A stretch of 64,000 nucleotides of DNA from Streptacidiphilus pinicola (GTDB lineage Bacteria > Actinomycetota > Actinomycetes > Streptomycetales > Streptomycetaceae). Below the pieces are notes generated by a model. That model saw only the letters and a list, made by a program, of their open reading frames with translations. It was not told where the DNA came from and did no database searches. The stretch is taken from the NCBI RefSeq assembly GCF_003258295.1, contig NZ_QKYN01000003.1, forward strand, positions 1 through 64,000, written 5' to 3'. Position numbers and translations under genes: made by a program. Below, in pieces: positions 16,981 to 24,936 of this stretch (the first letter of the stretch is position 1; each line of letters begins with the position of its first letter).

Positions 16981-17961
16981 GTGACGATCGCCCCCGACCG
17001 CCCCGCCGGCCGCACCCACTGGACCGACGCGCAGCTCCTCCACGCGCTGGAGGAGGTGGTCGAGCGCGAGCTCAACCGGCACCAGGGTGTGGCCAAGGAG
17101 TGGATGCCGCACGAGTACGTCCCGTGGAGCCAGGGCCGCGACTTCGACGGCCTGATGGGCGGCGAGGCCTGGTCGGTCGAGCAGTCCCGGGTGACCGACG
17201 TGGCGCGGGTCTCCCTCGTGGTGAACCTGCTCACCGAGGACAACCTGCCGAGCTACCACCACGAGATCGCGTCCATGTTCGGCCGCGACGGCGCGTGGGG
17301 CACCTGGGTGCACCAGTGGACGGCCGAGGAGGGCCGCCACTCGATCGTCATGCGTGACTACCTGCTGACCACGCGCGCCGTGGACCCGGTGGCGCTGGAG
17401 CGCGCCCGGATGACGCACATGGCCGAGGGCTTCGAGTCCGACAACAGCCACTCGATGCTGCACTCGGTGGCCTACGTGTCCTTCCAGGAGCTCGCCACCC
17501 GCATCTCGCACCGGAACACCGGGCACAACTCCGGCGACCCGGCCTGCGACCGGATGCTGGCCCGGATCGCCACGGACGAGAACCTGCACATGGTCTTCTA
17601 CCGGAACCTGCTGAAGGCCGCCCTGGAGATCGCCCCGGACCAGGCCATGCGGGCCATCGCCGACGTGGTGATCAACTTCCGGATGCCCGGCCACAGCATG
17701 CCCGGCTTCGAGCGCGCGGCCGTCCAGATCGCCGTCGGCGGCATCTACAACCTGCGGATCCACCACGACGACGTGCTGCAGCCGGTGCTGCGCCACCTCA
17801 AGGTCATGGAGATCACCGGGCTGGGCCCCGAGGGCCTCCAGGCCCAGCAGGAGCTCGGCTTCTTCCTCGAGGGGCTGGACACCCAGGCGACCCGCTTCGA
17901 CGAGCGCCAGGCGGCCATTCTGGCCCGCCGCCAGGCCGCGCAGGAGCGCCGCGCGGGGTAG
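16981..17961 (+). CDS. Acyl-[acyl-carrier-protein] desaturase
   Basis: A 326-residue soluble diiron desaturase, which introduces a double bond into fatty acyl-ACP using O2 and reduced ferredoxin. The two iron-binding motifs are EEGRH (in HQWTAEEGRHSIVMRD) and DENLH (in ATDENLHMVFYRN). Further carboxylates sit in LTEDNLPSYHHEI and SFQELATRISH. Length and layout fit the bacterial FA_desaturase_2 family that includes mycobacterial DesA1/DesA2. The GTG at 16981 gives MTIAPDRPAG. Only a weak GAGAG lies upstream. Palindromic repeats just upstream imply repression by a lipid-responsive regulator. Confidence 0.93.
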   Translation: MTIAPDRPAGRTHWTDAQLLHALEEVVERELNRHQGVAKEWMPHEYVPWSQGRDFDGLMGGEAWSVEQSRVTDVARVSLVVNLLTEDNLPSYHHEIASMFGRDGAWGTWVHQWTAEEGRHSIVMRDYLLTTRAVDPVALERARMTHMAEGFESDNSHSMLHSVAYVSFQELATRISHRNTGHNSGDPACDRMLARIATDENLHMVFYRNLLKAALEIAPDQAMRAIADVVINFRMPGHSMPGFERAAVQIAVGGIYNLRIHHDDVLQPVLRHLKVMEITGLGPEGLQAQQELGFFLEGLDTQATRFDERQAAILARRQAAQERRAG

Positions 17962-18379
17962 CCGTGCGCGGACCCGGCTGGCGACCCCGATCCGGAGCAG
18001 ATAAGTCCGGATTTTCCTGAACCGTGACGAACGTCACAAAGTGGCGTGTCACTGTGGGTGTGCGTACATTTTCAGCCAAAGTGCGGCCGAACAGCCGATG
18101 ACGGACAGTGATCGGGGAATCGGGCGCACGGCCCCGTGGTTCCGGGGTTTTCACTGGTCATGATCACGGTAAGTGGTCAATGGAGGATAGCCCCTGGGCG
18201 GCCGCTGACCTCCTCCGATCGGCCCCGCGATCACCTCTTCGAGGGGCTGATCGGGTGTCGATTGAGTAACGGGCCTTGAAGTAAGGCAAAATCTCGCCCT
18301 CGGGTCGGGCACAAGTCCGACCGCCTGCGCGTTACGTGCGCTGGAGACAACCGCAACACGCCCAAAGGGGGAGAGTGAT
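17962..18379. other. Intergenic region between the desaturase and DUF4193 genes
   Basis: These 418 bases contain no credible gene. A small hairpin, CCCCG-TGGTTC-CGGGG followed by TTTT (18132-18151), resembles a weak intrinsic terminator. A second hairpin, GGTCGG-N8-CCGACC (18303-18322), lies in the probable leader of the DUF4193 gene. GGGGGAGAG at 18366-18374 is its ribosome-binding site. Promoter elements could not be fixed. Confidence 0.5.
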
Positions 18380-18679
18380 ATGGCGACTGACTACGACACC
18401 CCACGCAAGACCGACGACGACCTCGAGTCGGACAGCATCGAGGAACTCAAGGCACGCCGGAACGAGAAGACCACCAGTTCGGTGGACGTCGACGAGTTCG
18501 AGGCTGCCGAGGGTCTGGAGCTGCCCGGAGCGGACCTCAGCAATGAGGAGCTTTCCGTCCGGGTGCTGCCGCGCCAGGCCGACGAGTTCACCTGCTCGAG
18601 CTGCTTCCTGGTGCACCACCGGAGCCAGCTGGCCAAGGAGAAGAACGGCCAGCCGATCTGCCGGGACTGCGCCGCCTGA
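18380..18679 (+). CDS. DUF4193 zinc-ribbon-like protein
   Basis: A 99-residue acidic protein found throughout actinobacteria and syntenic with Rv2699c of M. tuberculosis. It begins MATDYDTPRKTDDDLESDS. A zinc-ribbon signature is visible at the C-terminus: CSSC, then HHR, then CRDC. The N-terminal part is disordered and acidic. Function is unknown; small zinc-ribbon proteins of this type often bind RNA polymerase or nucleic acid, but that is inference. The strong GGGGGAGAG ribosome-binding site and long leader suggest high expression. Confidence 0.9.
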   Translation: MATDYDTPRKTDDDLESDSIEELKARRNEKTTSSVDVDEFEAAEGLELPGADLSNEELSVRVLPRQADEFTCSSCFLVHHRSQLAKEKNGQPICRDCAA

Positions 18680-18703
18680 TCGAGCGGTGTAGGAAGGGGA
18701 CTC

Positions 18704-19558
18704 ATGGGACCGTTCCGCAAGCCGCAGAGATCCTCAGGCGCCGGGAACGAGCCGGCCCGACCGTCAGCGAACGAACCTGATGTGGCGCTCGACGAGACGA
18801 CGGCCGACCTCGCCCGGATCGCCGACGAGATGGAGGTCTGGGACGGGTCCGCAGGAGCGGACTCCGTCCCCACCGAGCAGGGCCGGATGGCCTCGCTCGC
18901 ACGCAGGCTGGGGCGGAGCCTCGGCAGGGGCGCCAAGACCGGCACGACCGGTCTGGCCGACCGCCTGATGGCGGCCGCGCCCCGGATCAAGGTGCGCGAC
19001 GTGGCGACGCTGCGCGCACATCACCCCGACGCGCGCAGCGCGGAGGAGCTGGCCGACCGCATCGCGGCCGCCGGCGCCCGTGCCTCCGGCGCGGTCGGCG
19101 CCGGAGCGGGCGCGGCGGCGATGATGCCGGTTCCTGCCGCGATGCCCGTGGAGATCGCCGCGGAGCTGCTTGCGGTGGCGGCGGTGGAGTTCAAGATGAT
19201 CGCGGAGCTCTACGAGGCCTACGGCCAGCCGGCGCCCGGCAACGCCCGGCAGCGCTCCCTTGCCTACCTCTCGGTCTGGTCCGAGCGCCGCGGCCTGGAC
19301 GTCGCCTCACCGGCCACGATCCTGGCCCTCAGCAAGACCGCCGCGCTGCGGAAGTCGCTGCGCAAGCGGCTGACCCGCGCGGGTTTCCGCAAGCTTCCCT
19401 CGCTGGCCCCCCTCATGGTCGGCGCGGCCGCGGGCGCCTACGTCAACCGCCGCGACACCGCTCGCCTCGCCACCGAGATCCGCCGCTCCCTGCGCGAACG
19501 CCAACCCGCCGACCCGTCCTACTGGCTCACCGCCCGCGCGGACACGGACCAGCCGTAG
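18704..19558 (+). CDS. Conserved hypothetical protein, weakly EcsC-like
   Basis: A 284-residue protein. Residues 1-70 are polar and disordered. A small-residue-rich hydrophobic segment lies around residues 120-150 (ASGAVGAGAGAAAMMPVPAA), followed by VEIAAELLAVAAVEFKMIAELYEAYG. That combination resembles the core of the EcsC family, which is membrane-associated and poorly understood. A second hydrophobic stretch, LPSLAPLMVGAAAGAYVNRRDT, follows. The gene starts 24 bases after DUF4193 with AGGAAGGGGACTC upstream of the ATG, so they probably form an operon. Function unknown. Confidence 0.7.
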   Translation: MGPFRKPQRSSGAGNEPARPSANEPDVALDETTADLARIADEMEVWDGSAGADSVPTEQGRMASLARRLGRSLGRGAKTGTTGLADRLMAAAPRIKVRDVATLRAHHPDARSAEELADRIAAAGARASGAVGAGAGAAAMMPVPAAMPVEIAAELLAVAAVEFKMIAELYEAYGQPAPGNARQRSLAYLSVWSERRGLDVASPATILALSKTAALRKSLRKRLTRAGFRKLPSLAPLMVGAAAGAYVNRRDTARLATEIRRSLRERQPADPSYWLTARADTDQP

Positions 19559-19812
19559 CCGCCTGCGGGAGCGGCTCACCGGGGGGGCCGTGGTGGCCCG
19601 TACGAGGGCCTGTGCGGCCGCTCCCGGGCGTTCGGAGGACGGGGAGGAGCAGGGGCGTCAACGCGACGGAGATCGCCGCCACACGGGCGAACCGAGCCCG
19701 CCGGTCTCTGCCGGTGGCTGCGGAGCCGGCCTGCGGGCATGCGCCAGCCCCGGCCGGAGGCCGGGGGCCGGGGGCCGTTCTCGAGCTGCGACGGCCTGGC
19801 CGCCGTCTCGGC

Positions 19813-20271
19813 CTACTTGGACGCGGTGGTCGCGTCCTGGCGTGCCGCCTCCAGGGCCGCGGCGAGGCGGTCCGGGGTGCGGGTCGAGAGGTAGAGGTAG
19901 GGCGTCGGGTCGCCCGGGTCGGTGACCTCGACGCGCAGCGCGGTCGGGATGTAGCCGCGCAGCAGCATGAAGGCGCGGGCATCGGCCTTGTGCGTGCGCC
20001 AGGCGAAGGCCTCGTCCTTGTCCAGCGACTCGGCCCGGCCGAGGGCCGAGACGGGGATCTTCGCCTCGCCGGCGAGCAGGTGGCCCTGGGCGACCCGGAT
20101 ACGCGGTGAGCCGTAGCTGCTGAGCAGCACCGCGCCGGCGACGCCGCCCACGACCAGGCCCAGCAGGGCCGCGATCGGGCTGAAGACCAGCAGGACCAGC
20201 ATGAAGGAGATGCCCAGGCCCGCTGGCAGCAGCCACAGGACCGCCGGGGCGGAGAGACGTTCGTCGTACAT
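19813..20271 (-). CDS. DUF3093 family membrane protein
   Basis: A 152-residue protein beginning MYDERLSAPAVLWLLPAG. It has two closely spaced membrane helices (about residues 8-52: SFMLVLLVFSPIAALLGLVV, then GGVAGAVLLSSYG) and a C-terminal cytoplasmic domain containing AFAWRTHKADARAFMLLRGY. DUF3093 proteins sit next to dut in many actinobacteria (Rv2698 in M. tuberculosis) and have no established function. ATG 20271 matches the usual family start; an in-frame ATG at 20280 is an alternative. It is divergent from the thioesterase gene (79 bases). Confidence 0.88.
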   Translation of the reverse strand: MYDERLSAPAVLWLLPAGLGISFMLVLLVFSPIAALLGLVVGGVAGAVLLSSYGSPRIRVAQGHLLAGEAKIPVSALGRAESLDKDEAFAWRTHKADARAFMLLRGYIPTALRVEVTDPGDPTPYLYLSTRTPDRLAAALEAARQDATTASK

Positions 20272-20350
20272 GGCCACCATTGTGCGCGCCCCCGGCGGCG
20301 CGCCCGACCGCGGGGCCGGTCGGAAGGGCCGCTCCCTGTAGGGTCGGCGG

Positions 20351-20938
20351 GTGACCGATGCAGCACGCCCCAGCCTCACGCCACCGCCCGACGCGGTCCC
20401 TCCCGTCCGTCACCCGGAGGCCCCCGCGCCCGGCGAGCTGATCGGCTCCCACTACGACTTCTGCTTCGCCTGCGGCCCGGCCCAGCCCTCCGGCCTGCAC
20501 CTGGCCGCGCGGGCGGGCGAGGGCGTGGAGATCTTCGCCGAGTTCACGGTGGCGCCCACCCACCAGGGCGGCCCCGGACTGGCCCACGGCGGCGTGCTGG
20601 TGACGGCGATGGACGACGCGCTCGGCACGCTGAACTGGATGCTGCACACCGCGTCGGTCACCGCGCGGCTGGAGACGGACTTCCGCCGCCCCGTCCCGGT
20701 CGACTCGACGCTGTACCTGCACACCTGGGTCGAGGCCGTCGCCGGACGCAAGATCTACAGCCGCGGCGAGGCCCGCCTGAACGGCCCGGACGGACCCGTC
20801 GCGCTCACCGCGCAGGCGCTGTTCATCCAGGTCCCGATCGCCCACTTCATCGACCACGGCCGCCCCGAGGACATCAAGGCGGCCATGGACAACCCCGACC
20901 TGCACAAGCGCGCCCGCGCCTTCGAGGTGAACCCGTGA
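20351..20938 (+). CDS. PaaI-type hotdog-fold thioesterase
   Basis: A 195-residue single-hotdog acyl-CoA thioesterase. The family signature HGGVLVTAMDDALG is at residues 79-92 with the catalytic acid after the His-Gly-Gly. TARLETDFRRPVPVDSTL follows as the next beta strand. DFCFACGPAQPSGLHL near residue 36 is typical of the actinobacterial PaaI subgroup. The GTG start at 20351 is plausible; the first 28 residues are Pro-rich. The stop overlaps the dut start by 4 bases (GTGA), so the two are coupled. Confidence 0.87.
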   Translation: MTDAARPSLTPPPDAVPPVRHPEAPAPGELIGSHYDFCFACGPAQPSGLHLAARAGEGVEIFAEFTVAPTHQGGPGLAHGGVLVTAMDDALGTLNWMLHTASVTARLETDFRRPVPVDSTLYLHTWVEAVAGRKIYSRGEARLNGPDGPVALTAQALFIQVPIAHFIDHGRPEDIKAAMDNPDLHKRARAFEVNP

Positions 20939-21453
20939 GCTCCGACCTGCACCCCGTCGACGTCCTGATCCGCCGGATCGACGAGGACCTGCCCGTCCCC
21001 GCCTACGAGCACCCCGGCGACGCCGGCGCGGACCTGCGCACCACCGTCGACGCCGTCCTGGAGCCCGGCGAGCGGGCCGTCCTGCCGACCGGCGTCGCCA
21101 TCGCGCTGCCGGACGGCTACGCGGCCTTCGTACACGCGCGCAGCGGCTTGGCCGCGCGGTGCGGCGTCGCTCTCGTCAATGCCCCCGGAACGGTCGATGC
21201 CGGGTACCGTGGTGAGATCAAGGTGATCGTCGTCAACCTCGACCCGCGCGAGCGGGTGGTCTTCCACCGCGGGGACCGGATCGCCCAGCTGGTGGTCCAG
21301 CGGGTGGAGAAGGTCCGCTTCCACGAGGTGGCGGAGCTGCCGGGGTCGGCGCGCGCCGCAGGAGGCTTCGGGTCGACGGGGGGCCATGCCGCGGTTAGCA
21401 TTCCCGCGGCCGGGCAGAAAGACTCTTCGGTACCCGACCGGGAAGGACAGTGA
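20935..21453 (+). CDS. dut: dUTP diphosphatase
   Basis: Hydrolyses dUTP to dUMP and pyrophosphate, keeping uracil out of DNA. All five trimeric dUTPase motifs are visible in 172 residues: DAGADLRT, the HARSGLA substrate motif, GTVDAGYRGEI, RGDRIAQLV and the C-terminal glycine-rich AAGGFGSTGG. About 20 residues extend beyond the last motif. The GTG start overlaps the thioesterase stop, and the dut stop overlaps or abuts the DUF3710 start. Syntenic with Rv2697c. Confidence 0.95.
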   Translation: MSSDLHPVDVLIRRIDEDLPVPAYEHPGDAGADLRTTVDAVLEPGERAVLPTGVAIALPDGYAAFVHARSGLAARCGVALVNAPGTVDAGYRGEIKVIVVNLDPRERVVFHRGDRIAQLVVQRVEKVRFHEVAELPGSARAAGGFGSTGGHAAVSIPAAGQKDSSVPDREGQ

Positions 21454-21455
21454 CC

Positions 21456-22223
21456 GTGTTCCGTCGTCGCGCCAAGGGCGAGGACGCTGGCAATCAGCTC
21501 GACGAGCTGGCCGACGCCGACAGCAACGAGTTCGAGGACGCCTCCGAGGCGGAGGGCGGCGTGACGGAGGGGCGGGTCGGCCTGCCGCCGGCGCCGCGCC
21601 CCGAGGGCCCGTTCGACATCTCCGAGGTCGACGAGGCCAAGGACGGACGGGTGGACCTCGGCGGTCTGCTGGTCCCCGGCGTCGACGGCATGGAGCTGCG
21701 CGTCGAGGTCGCCGGTGACGCGATCGTCGCGGCCACGCTGGTGCTCGGCAACAGCGCCATCCAGCTGCAGGCCTTCGCGGCGCCGAAGTCGGAGGGCATC
21801 TGGGGCGAGGTCCGCCAGGAGATCGCCGACGGCATCGAGCAGCAGGGCGGTGCGGTCGACGAGGAGGAGACCGAGCTCGGCTGGGGCCTGCGGGCTCGCG
21901 TCCCGGTGCAGTTGCCTGACGGCACGCAGGGGGTTCAGCTGGTCCGCTTCGTCGGCTGCGACGGTCCGCGGTGGTTCCTGCGCGGCGTGATCAGTGGCCA
22001 GGCGGCCATGCAGGATGACGCGGCGGCGGTGCTGGAGCAGGTCTTCCGTCAGACGATCGTCGTCCGCGGCGAGGGCCCGATGGCCCCCCGCGACCCGATC
22101 GTGCTGCGTCTGCCCGAGGACGCCCAGATGGTCGCGGACGGCATGCCCCAGCAGCAGGGTCCGGCCTCCGCCAGCGACCTCAACCCCTTCGAACGCGGCC
22201 CGGAGATCACCGAAGTCCGCTAG
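21456..22223 (+). CDS. DUF3710 family protein
   Basis: A 255-residue acidic cytoplasmic protein, syntenic with Rv2696c. It starts MFRRRAKGEDAGNQLDELAD and has a disordered acidic N-terminus. The folded DUF3710 core begins around RVDLGGLLVPGVDGMELRV and contains GIWGEVRQEIADGI and GPRWFLRGVISGQAA. The GTG at 21456 has GGAAGGA eight bases upstream. An alternative GTG at 21450 overlaps the dut stop as GTGA. Function unknown; the strict linkage with dut is shared across actinobacteria. Confidence 0.9.
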   Translation: MFRRRAKGEDAGNQLDELADADSNEFEDASEAEGGVTEGRVGLPPAPRPEGPFDISEVDEAKDGRVDLGGLLVPGVDGMELRVEVAGDAIVAATLVLGNSAIQLQAFAAPKSEGIWGEVRQEIADGIEQQGGAVDEEETELGWGLRARVPVQLPDGTQGVQLVRFVGCDGPRWFLRGVISGQAAMQDDAAAVLEQVFRQTIVVRGEGPMAPRDPIVLRLPEDAQMVADGMPQQQGPASASDLNPFERGPEITEVR

Positions 22224-22290
22224 GCCCCCAAGGGGCGCGAGGCTCGGCCTGTGCGGCTCCGCCGCGTGGGCGCGAGCCGCAGTTGCACGA

Positions 22291-22397
22291 CCGAGGGGCG
22301 CGAGGAACTGCGCGAGCAACCACCCCGTGTGGGTGGCCCTGCTCGTTCGGCGAGTCACCACACACGGTGGCTCGTCGCGCAGTTCCCCGCGCCCCTC
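22291..22397. repeat. Long GC-rich inverted repeat (dispersed family, copy C)
   Basis: The left arm starts CGAGGGGCGCGAGGAACTGC at 22291 and the right arm ends CAGTTCCCCGCGCCCCTCG at 22397. Inner arms also pair (AACCACC with GGTGG). The preceding 22231-22290 segment is a relative of the sequence beside copy A. It separates DUF3710 from the convergent amidase gene. Confidence 0.8.
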
Positions 22398-22418
22398 GGC
22401 GTGTGCAGCTGGCTGATG

Positions 22419-23849
22419 TCACCAAAGGTCGGGCTTGCGGGAGGCCCAGGGGCGGGCGGACTCGAGTTGGGCCGAGAGGGAGATGAGCGTCGACTCCTCG
22501 CCGTAGCGGGCGCCGAGCATGACGCCGATGGGGAGGCCCGACGGGGTCCAGTGGAGGGGGAGGCTGACCGACGGCTGGCCCGTCGCGTTGTAGAGCGGGG
22601 TGAACGGCGTGAACGCCGCGATCGCTTCGAACTCCGACGCCGGGTCGGCGTCGTTGCGGAGGCCGCCGACGCGGGCCGGGGGTTGGGCCAGGGTGGGGGA
22701 GAGGATGACGTCGTACGCCTCCATCAGCTGGGCGACCAGCAGGCCGACCGCGCGGAAGGCGTAGAGCGCCATCGCGAAGTCGGGGCCGGAGACCTCGCGG
22801 CCCTGCGCACGCAGATGGCGCGTGAGGGGCATCAGCTTGTCCTCGTCGTCCGGGGCGACCGGCGTCTGCGTGGCCATGACCGACCAGACCTGGCCGAAGA
22901 CCTCCCGCAGGGTGTCGTCCGCGGGGAGGTCGAGCGACTCGACCGAGTGACCGAGGGAGTCCAGCAGGTCCGCCGCGGACGCCGTCGCCGCGGCGCAGTC
23001 GGCGTGGACCTCGACGCCAGGGACGGGCGCCTGGGTCAGGACGGCCACCCGCAGCGCGCCCGGCTCGCGGTCCGCGTAGCCGCGGAACGTGTCGCCGGCC
23101 GGGAGGGAGGGCGCGGCGTAGGGCTCCCCCGGCATGCTGCCCGCCAGGACGTCCAGCAGGGCCGCCGCGTCGCGGACCGTGCGGGCCAGCGGGCCGGAGG
23201 TGGAGAGGCCGGAGACGTCGTAGAAGGTCGGACCGGAGGCGACCCGGCCGCGGCTCGGCTTGATGCCGAAGAGCCCGCACACCGATGCGGGGATGCGGAT
23301 GGAGCCGCCGCCGTCGCTGCCGTGGGCGAGGGGGGCGAGGCCGGAGGCCACCGCCGTGCCCGCGCCGCCGCTGGAGCCGCCGGCGGAGCGCTCCAGGTCC
23401 CAGGGGGTGCGCGCGGGAGGGGCGACCTGGTTCTCGGAGTAGCAGGGGAGGCCGAACTCGGGGGTCTGCGTCTTGCCGAGCAGGACCGTGCCGGCGGCGC
23501 GCATCCGGGTGACGACGTGGTCGTCGACCGCGGGCACGTTCTCCGCGTAGGCGGCCGAGCCGAGGGTGGCGCGGACGCCCGCGACGAAGTTGAGGTCCTT
23601 GACCGGCACGGGGACGCCGTGGAGCGGGGACAGGGGGCGCTCCTCGCGGCGGGCTTCGGCCGCGTCGGTCTCGGCCTGGCGGGCCTGCTCCAGCGCGAGG
23701 TCGGGGGTCACCGTGACGTACGCCCCGACGGTGTCGTTGAGCCGGTCGATGCGCTCCAGGTAGTGCTCGGCCAGCTCGACGGGGGAGAGCTTCCCCGTCG
23801 CGATCAGCTCGCCCTGCTCCAACGCGGTCAGGTCGTGCAGTTGGGTCAT
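22419..23849 (-). CDS. Amidase signature family hydrolase
   Basis: A 476-residue amidase. The Ser-cisSer-Lys triad is visible: Lys84 in VPVKDLN, cis-Ser159 in SAGGSSGGAG and nucleophile Ser183 in GSDGGGSIRIPA. The rest follows the family (LLGKTQTPEFG, GLFGIKPSRGRV, GPLARTVRD). Such enzymes hydrolyse carboxamides; the close relatives GatA and 6-aminohexanoate-type amidases cannot be told apart from sequence alone. GatA is unlikely because no gatB or gatC is adjacent. ATG 23849. It lies immediately downstream of nagB on the same strand but behind a hairpin. Confidence 0.88.
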   Translation of the reverse strand: MTQLHDLTALEQGELIATGKLSPVELAEHYLERIDRLNDTVGAYVTVTPDLALEQARQAETDAAEARREERPLSPLHGVPVPVKDLNFVAGVRATLGSAAYAENVPAVDDHVVTRMRAAGTVLLGKTQTPEFGLPCYSENQVAPPARTPWDLERSAGGSSGGAGTAVASGLAPLAHGSDGGGSIRIPASVCGLFGIKPSRGRVASGPTFYDVSGLSTSGPLARTVRDAAALLDVLAGSMPGEPYAAPSLPAGDTFRGYADREPGALRVAVLTQAPVPGVEVHADCAAATASAADLLDSLGHSVESLDLPADDTLREVFGQVWSVMATQTPVAPDDEDKLMPLTRHLRAQGREVSGPDFAMALYAFRAVGLLVAQLMEAYDVILSPTLAQPPARVGGLRNDADPASEFEAIAAFTPFTPLYNATGQPSVSLPLHWTPSGLPIGVMLGARYGEESTLISLSAQLESARPWASRKPDLW

Positions 23850-23883
23850 TCCCAGCCTCCTGGCTTTCCGTTACCAACGGGTA

Positions 23884-23912
23884 GCTCCCGGCGCGATCCT
23901 CGCACCGGGAGC
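23884..23912. terminator. Hairpin between nagB and the amidase gene
   Basis: A perfect 8-bp stem, GCTCCCGG (23884-23891) with CCGGGAGC (23905-23912), and a 13-base loop, 37 bases past the nagB stop on the minus strand. It probably ends nagB transcripts, although some readthrough into the amidase gene is possible. Confidence 0.6.
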
Positions 23913-23948
23913 CGGAGACCCGCCAGGGTCAGGGGATGAAAAGCAGGG

Positions 23949-24734
23949 CTACAGCCCCTGCCAGTGCGGCTTCGCCGCGTATGTGGCCCGGAAGTAGTCG
24001 GCCAGCTTCAGCCCGGCGGCCGCGGCCTCGTCGACGACGACGGTCGCGTGCGGGTGCAACTGCAGCGCCGAGGCGGGCACGAGCGCGGCGACGGGGCCCT
24101 CGACGGTCGCCGCGACGGCCTCGGCCTTGCCCGCGCCGGTGGCCAGCAGGACCAGGTGGCGGGCGTCGAGGATGGTGCCGATGCCCTGGGTGATCACGTG
24201 GTGCGGCACCTGGTCGATGTCGTCGTCGAAGAAGCGCGCGTTGTCGATCCGGGTCTGCTCGGTGAGCGTCTTGATCCGGGTGCGCGAGGCGAGGGAGGAG
24301 CAGGGCTCGTTGAAGCCGATGTGGCCGTCGGTGCCGATGCCGAGCAACTGCAGGTCGACGCCGCCGGCGTCGGCCAGGGCCTGGTCGTAGGCGAGGCAGG
24401 CGGCGGTGATGTCCGCGGCGTTGCCGTCGGGGCCCATGAACGAGGACTCGCCCAGGCCCAGCGGCTCGACGACCTCGCGCAGCACGGTGGAGCGGTAGGA
24501 CTCCGGGTGCCCGGTGGGCAGGCCGACGTACTCGTCGAGCTGGCAGATGCGCGCCCGGGAGGCGTCGGCCCGGCCGGAGCGGACCTTCGCGGCGAGCGCG
24601 GTGTAGATCGGCAGCGGCGTCGAGCCCGTGGCCACGCCCAGAAGCGCGTCCGGCTTCCGGGTCAGCAGGTCGGCGATCGCCGTGGCGATGAGCTCGCCGC
24701 CCGCCGCGGCGTCAGGAACGATCACAACTTCCAC
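23949..24734 (-). CDS. nagB: Glucosamine-6-phosphate deaminase
   Basis: Converts glucosamine-6-phosphate to fructose-6-phosphate and ammonia, the last step of N-acetylglucosamine use. The 261-residue protein has GVATGSTPLPIY (phosphate loop), the catalytic Asp67 in CQLDEYVG, and GIGTDGHIGFNEP with Asp136 and His138. The final part, AAAAGLKLADYFR, is normal. ATG 24734 is preceded by a palindrome at 24779-24790 that matches the DasR operator. In S. coelicolor, nagB is a well-established DasR target induced by glucosamine-6-phosphate, so chitin/GlcNAc control is likely here. Confidence 0.95.
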   Translation of the reverse strand: MEVVIVPDAAAGGELIATAIADLLTRKPDALLGVATGSTPLPIYTALAAKVRSGRADASRARICQLDEYVGLPTGHPESYRSTVLREVVEPLGLGESSFMGPDGNAADITAACLAYDQALADAGGVDLQLLGIGTDGHIGFNEPCSSLASRTRIKTLTEQTRIDNARFFDDDIDQVPHHVITQGIGTILDARHLVLLATGAGKAEAVAATVEGPVAALVPASALQLHPHATVVVDEAAAAGLKLADYFRATYAAKPHWQGL

Positions 24735-24776
24735 GCTGGCCTACCGATCTGGAGAGGAGTGGTGCCACCTGCACCA

Positions 24777-24792
24777 TGTGGTATAGACCAAT
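24777..24792. promoter_or_regulatory. DasR-responsive element upstream of nagB
   Basis: The core TGGTATAGACCA (24779-24790) differs at one central base from the DasR consensus core TGGTCTAGACCA; flanks are TG and AT. It lies 45-56 bases upstream of the nagB start, in promoter position. DasR control of nagB is established in S. coelicolor. Confidence 0.85.
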
Positions 24793-24936
24793 CTAGCAGC
24801 AGGGCCGCGCCTGGCGCTCCCCCTCTTTCGTAACAGCGCCCGAGGTCAGCCGCCGCACCACTGGTCCGCACGAGTGGCCTGGTCACGTACGCTCGCAGGG
24901 CAGGTCGACACCGGGTCGGCGAGGAGAATGGTCGGC

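Noticed and set aside
18704-19558. Phage or mobile-element protein
   Set aside because: The protein is unknown, but its codon use, operon position after DUF4193 and lack of nearby integrase or repeats argue for a backbone gene.
22419-23849. GatA subunit of the tRNA amidotransferase
   Set aside because: It has the amidase triad, but no gatB or gatC neighbour is present and the family features are those of a stand-alone amidase.
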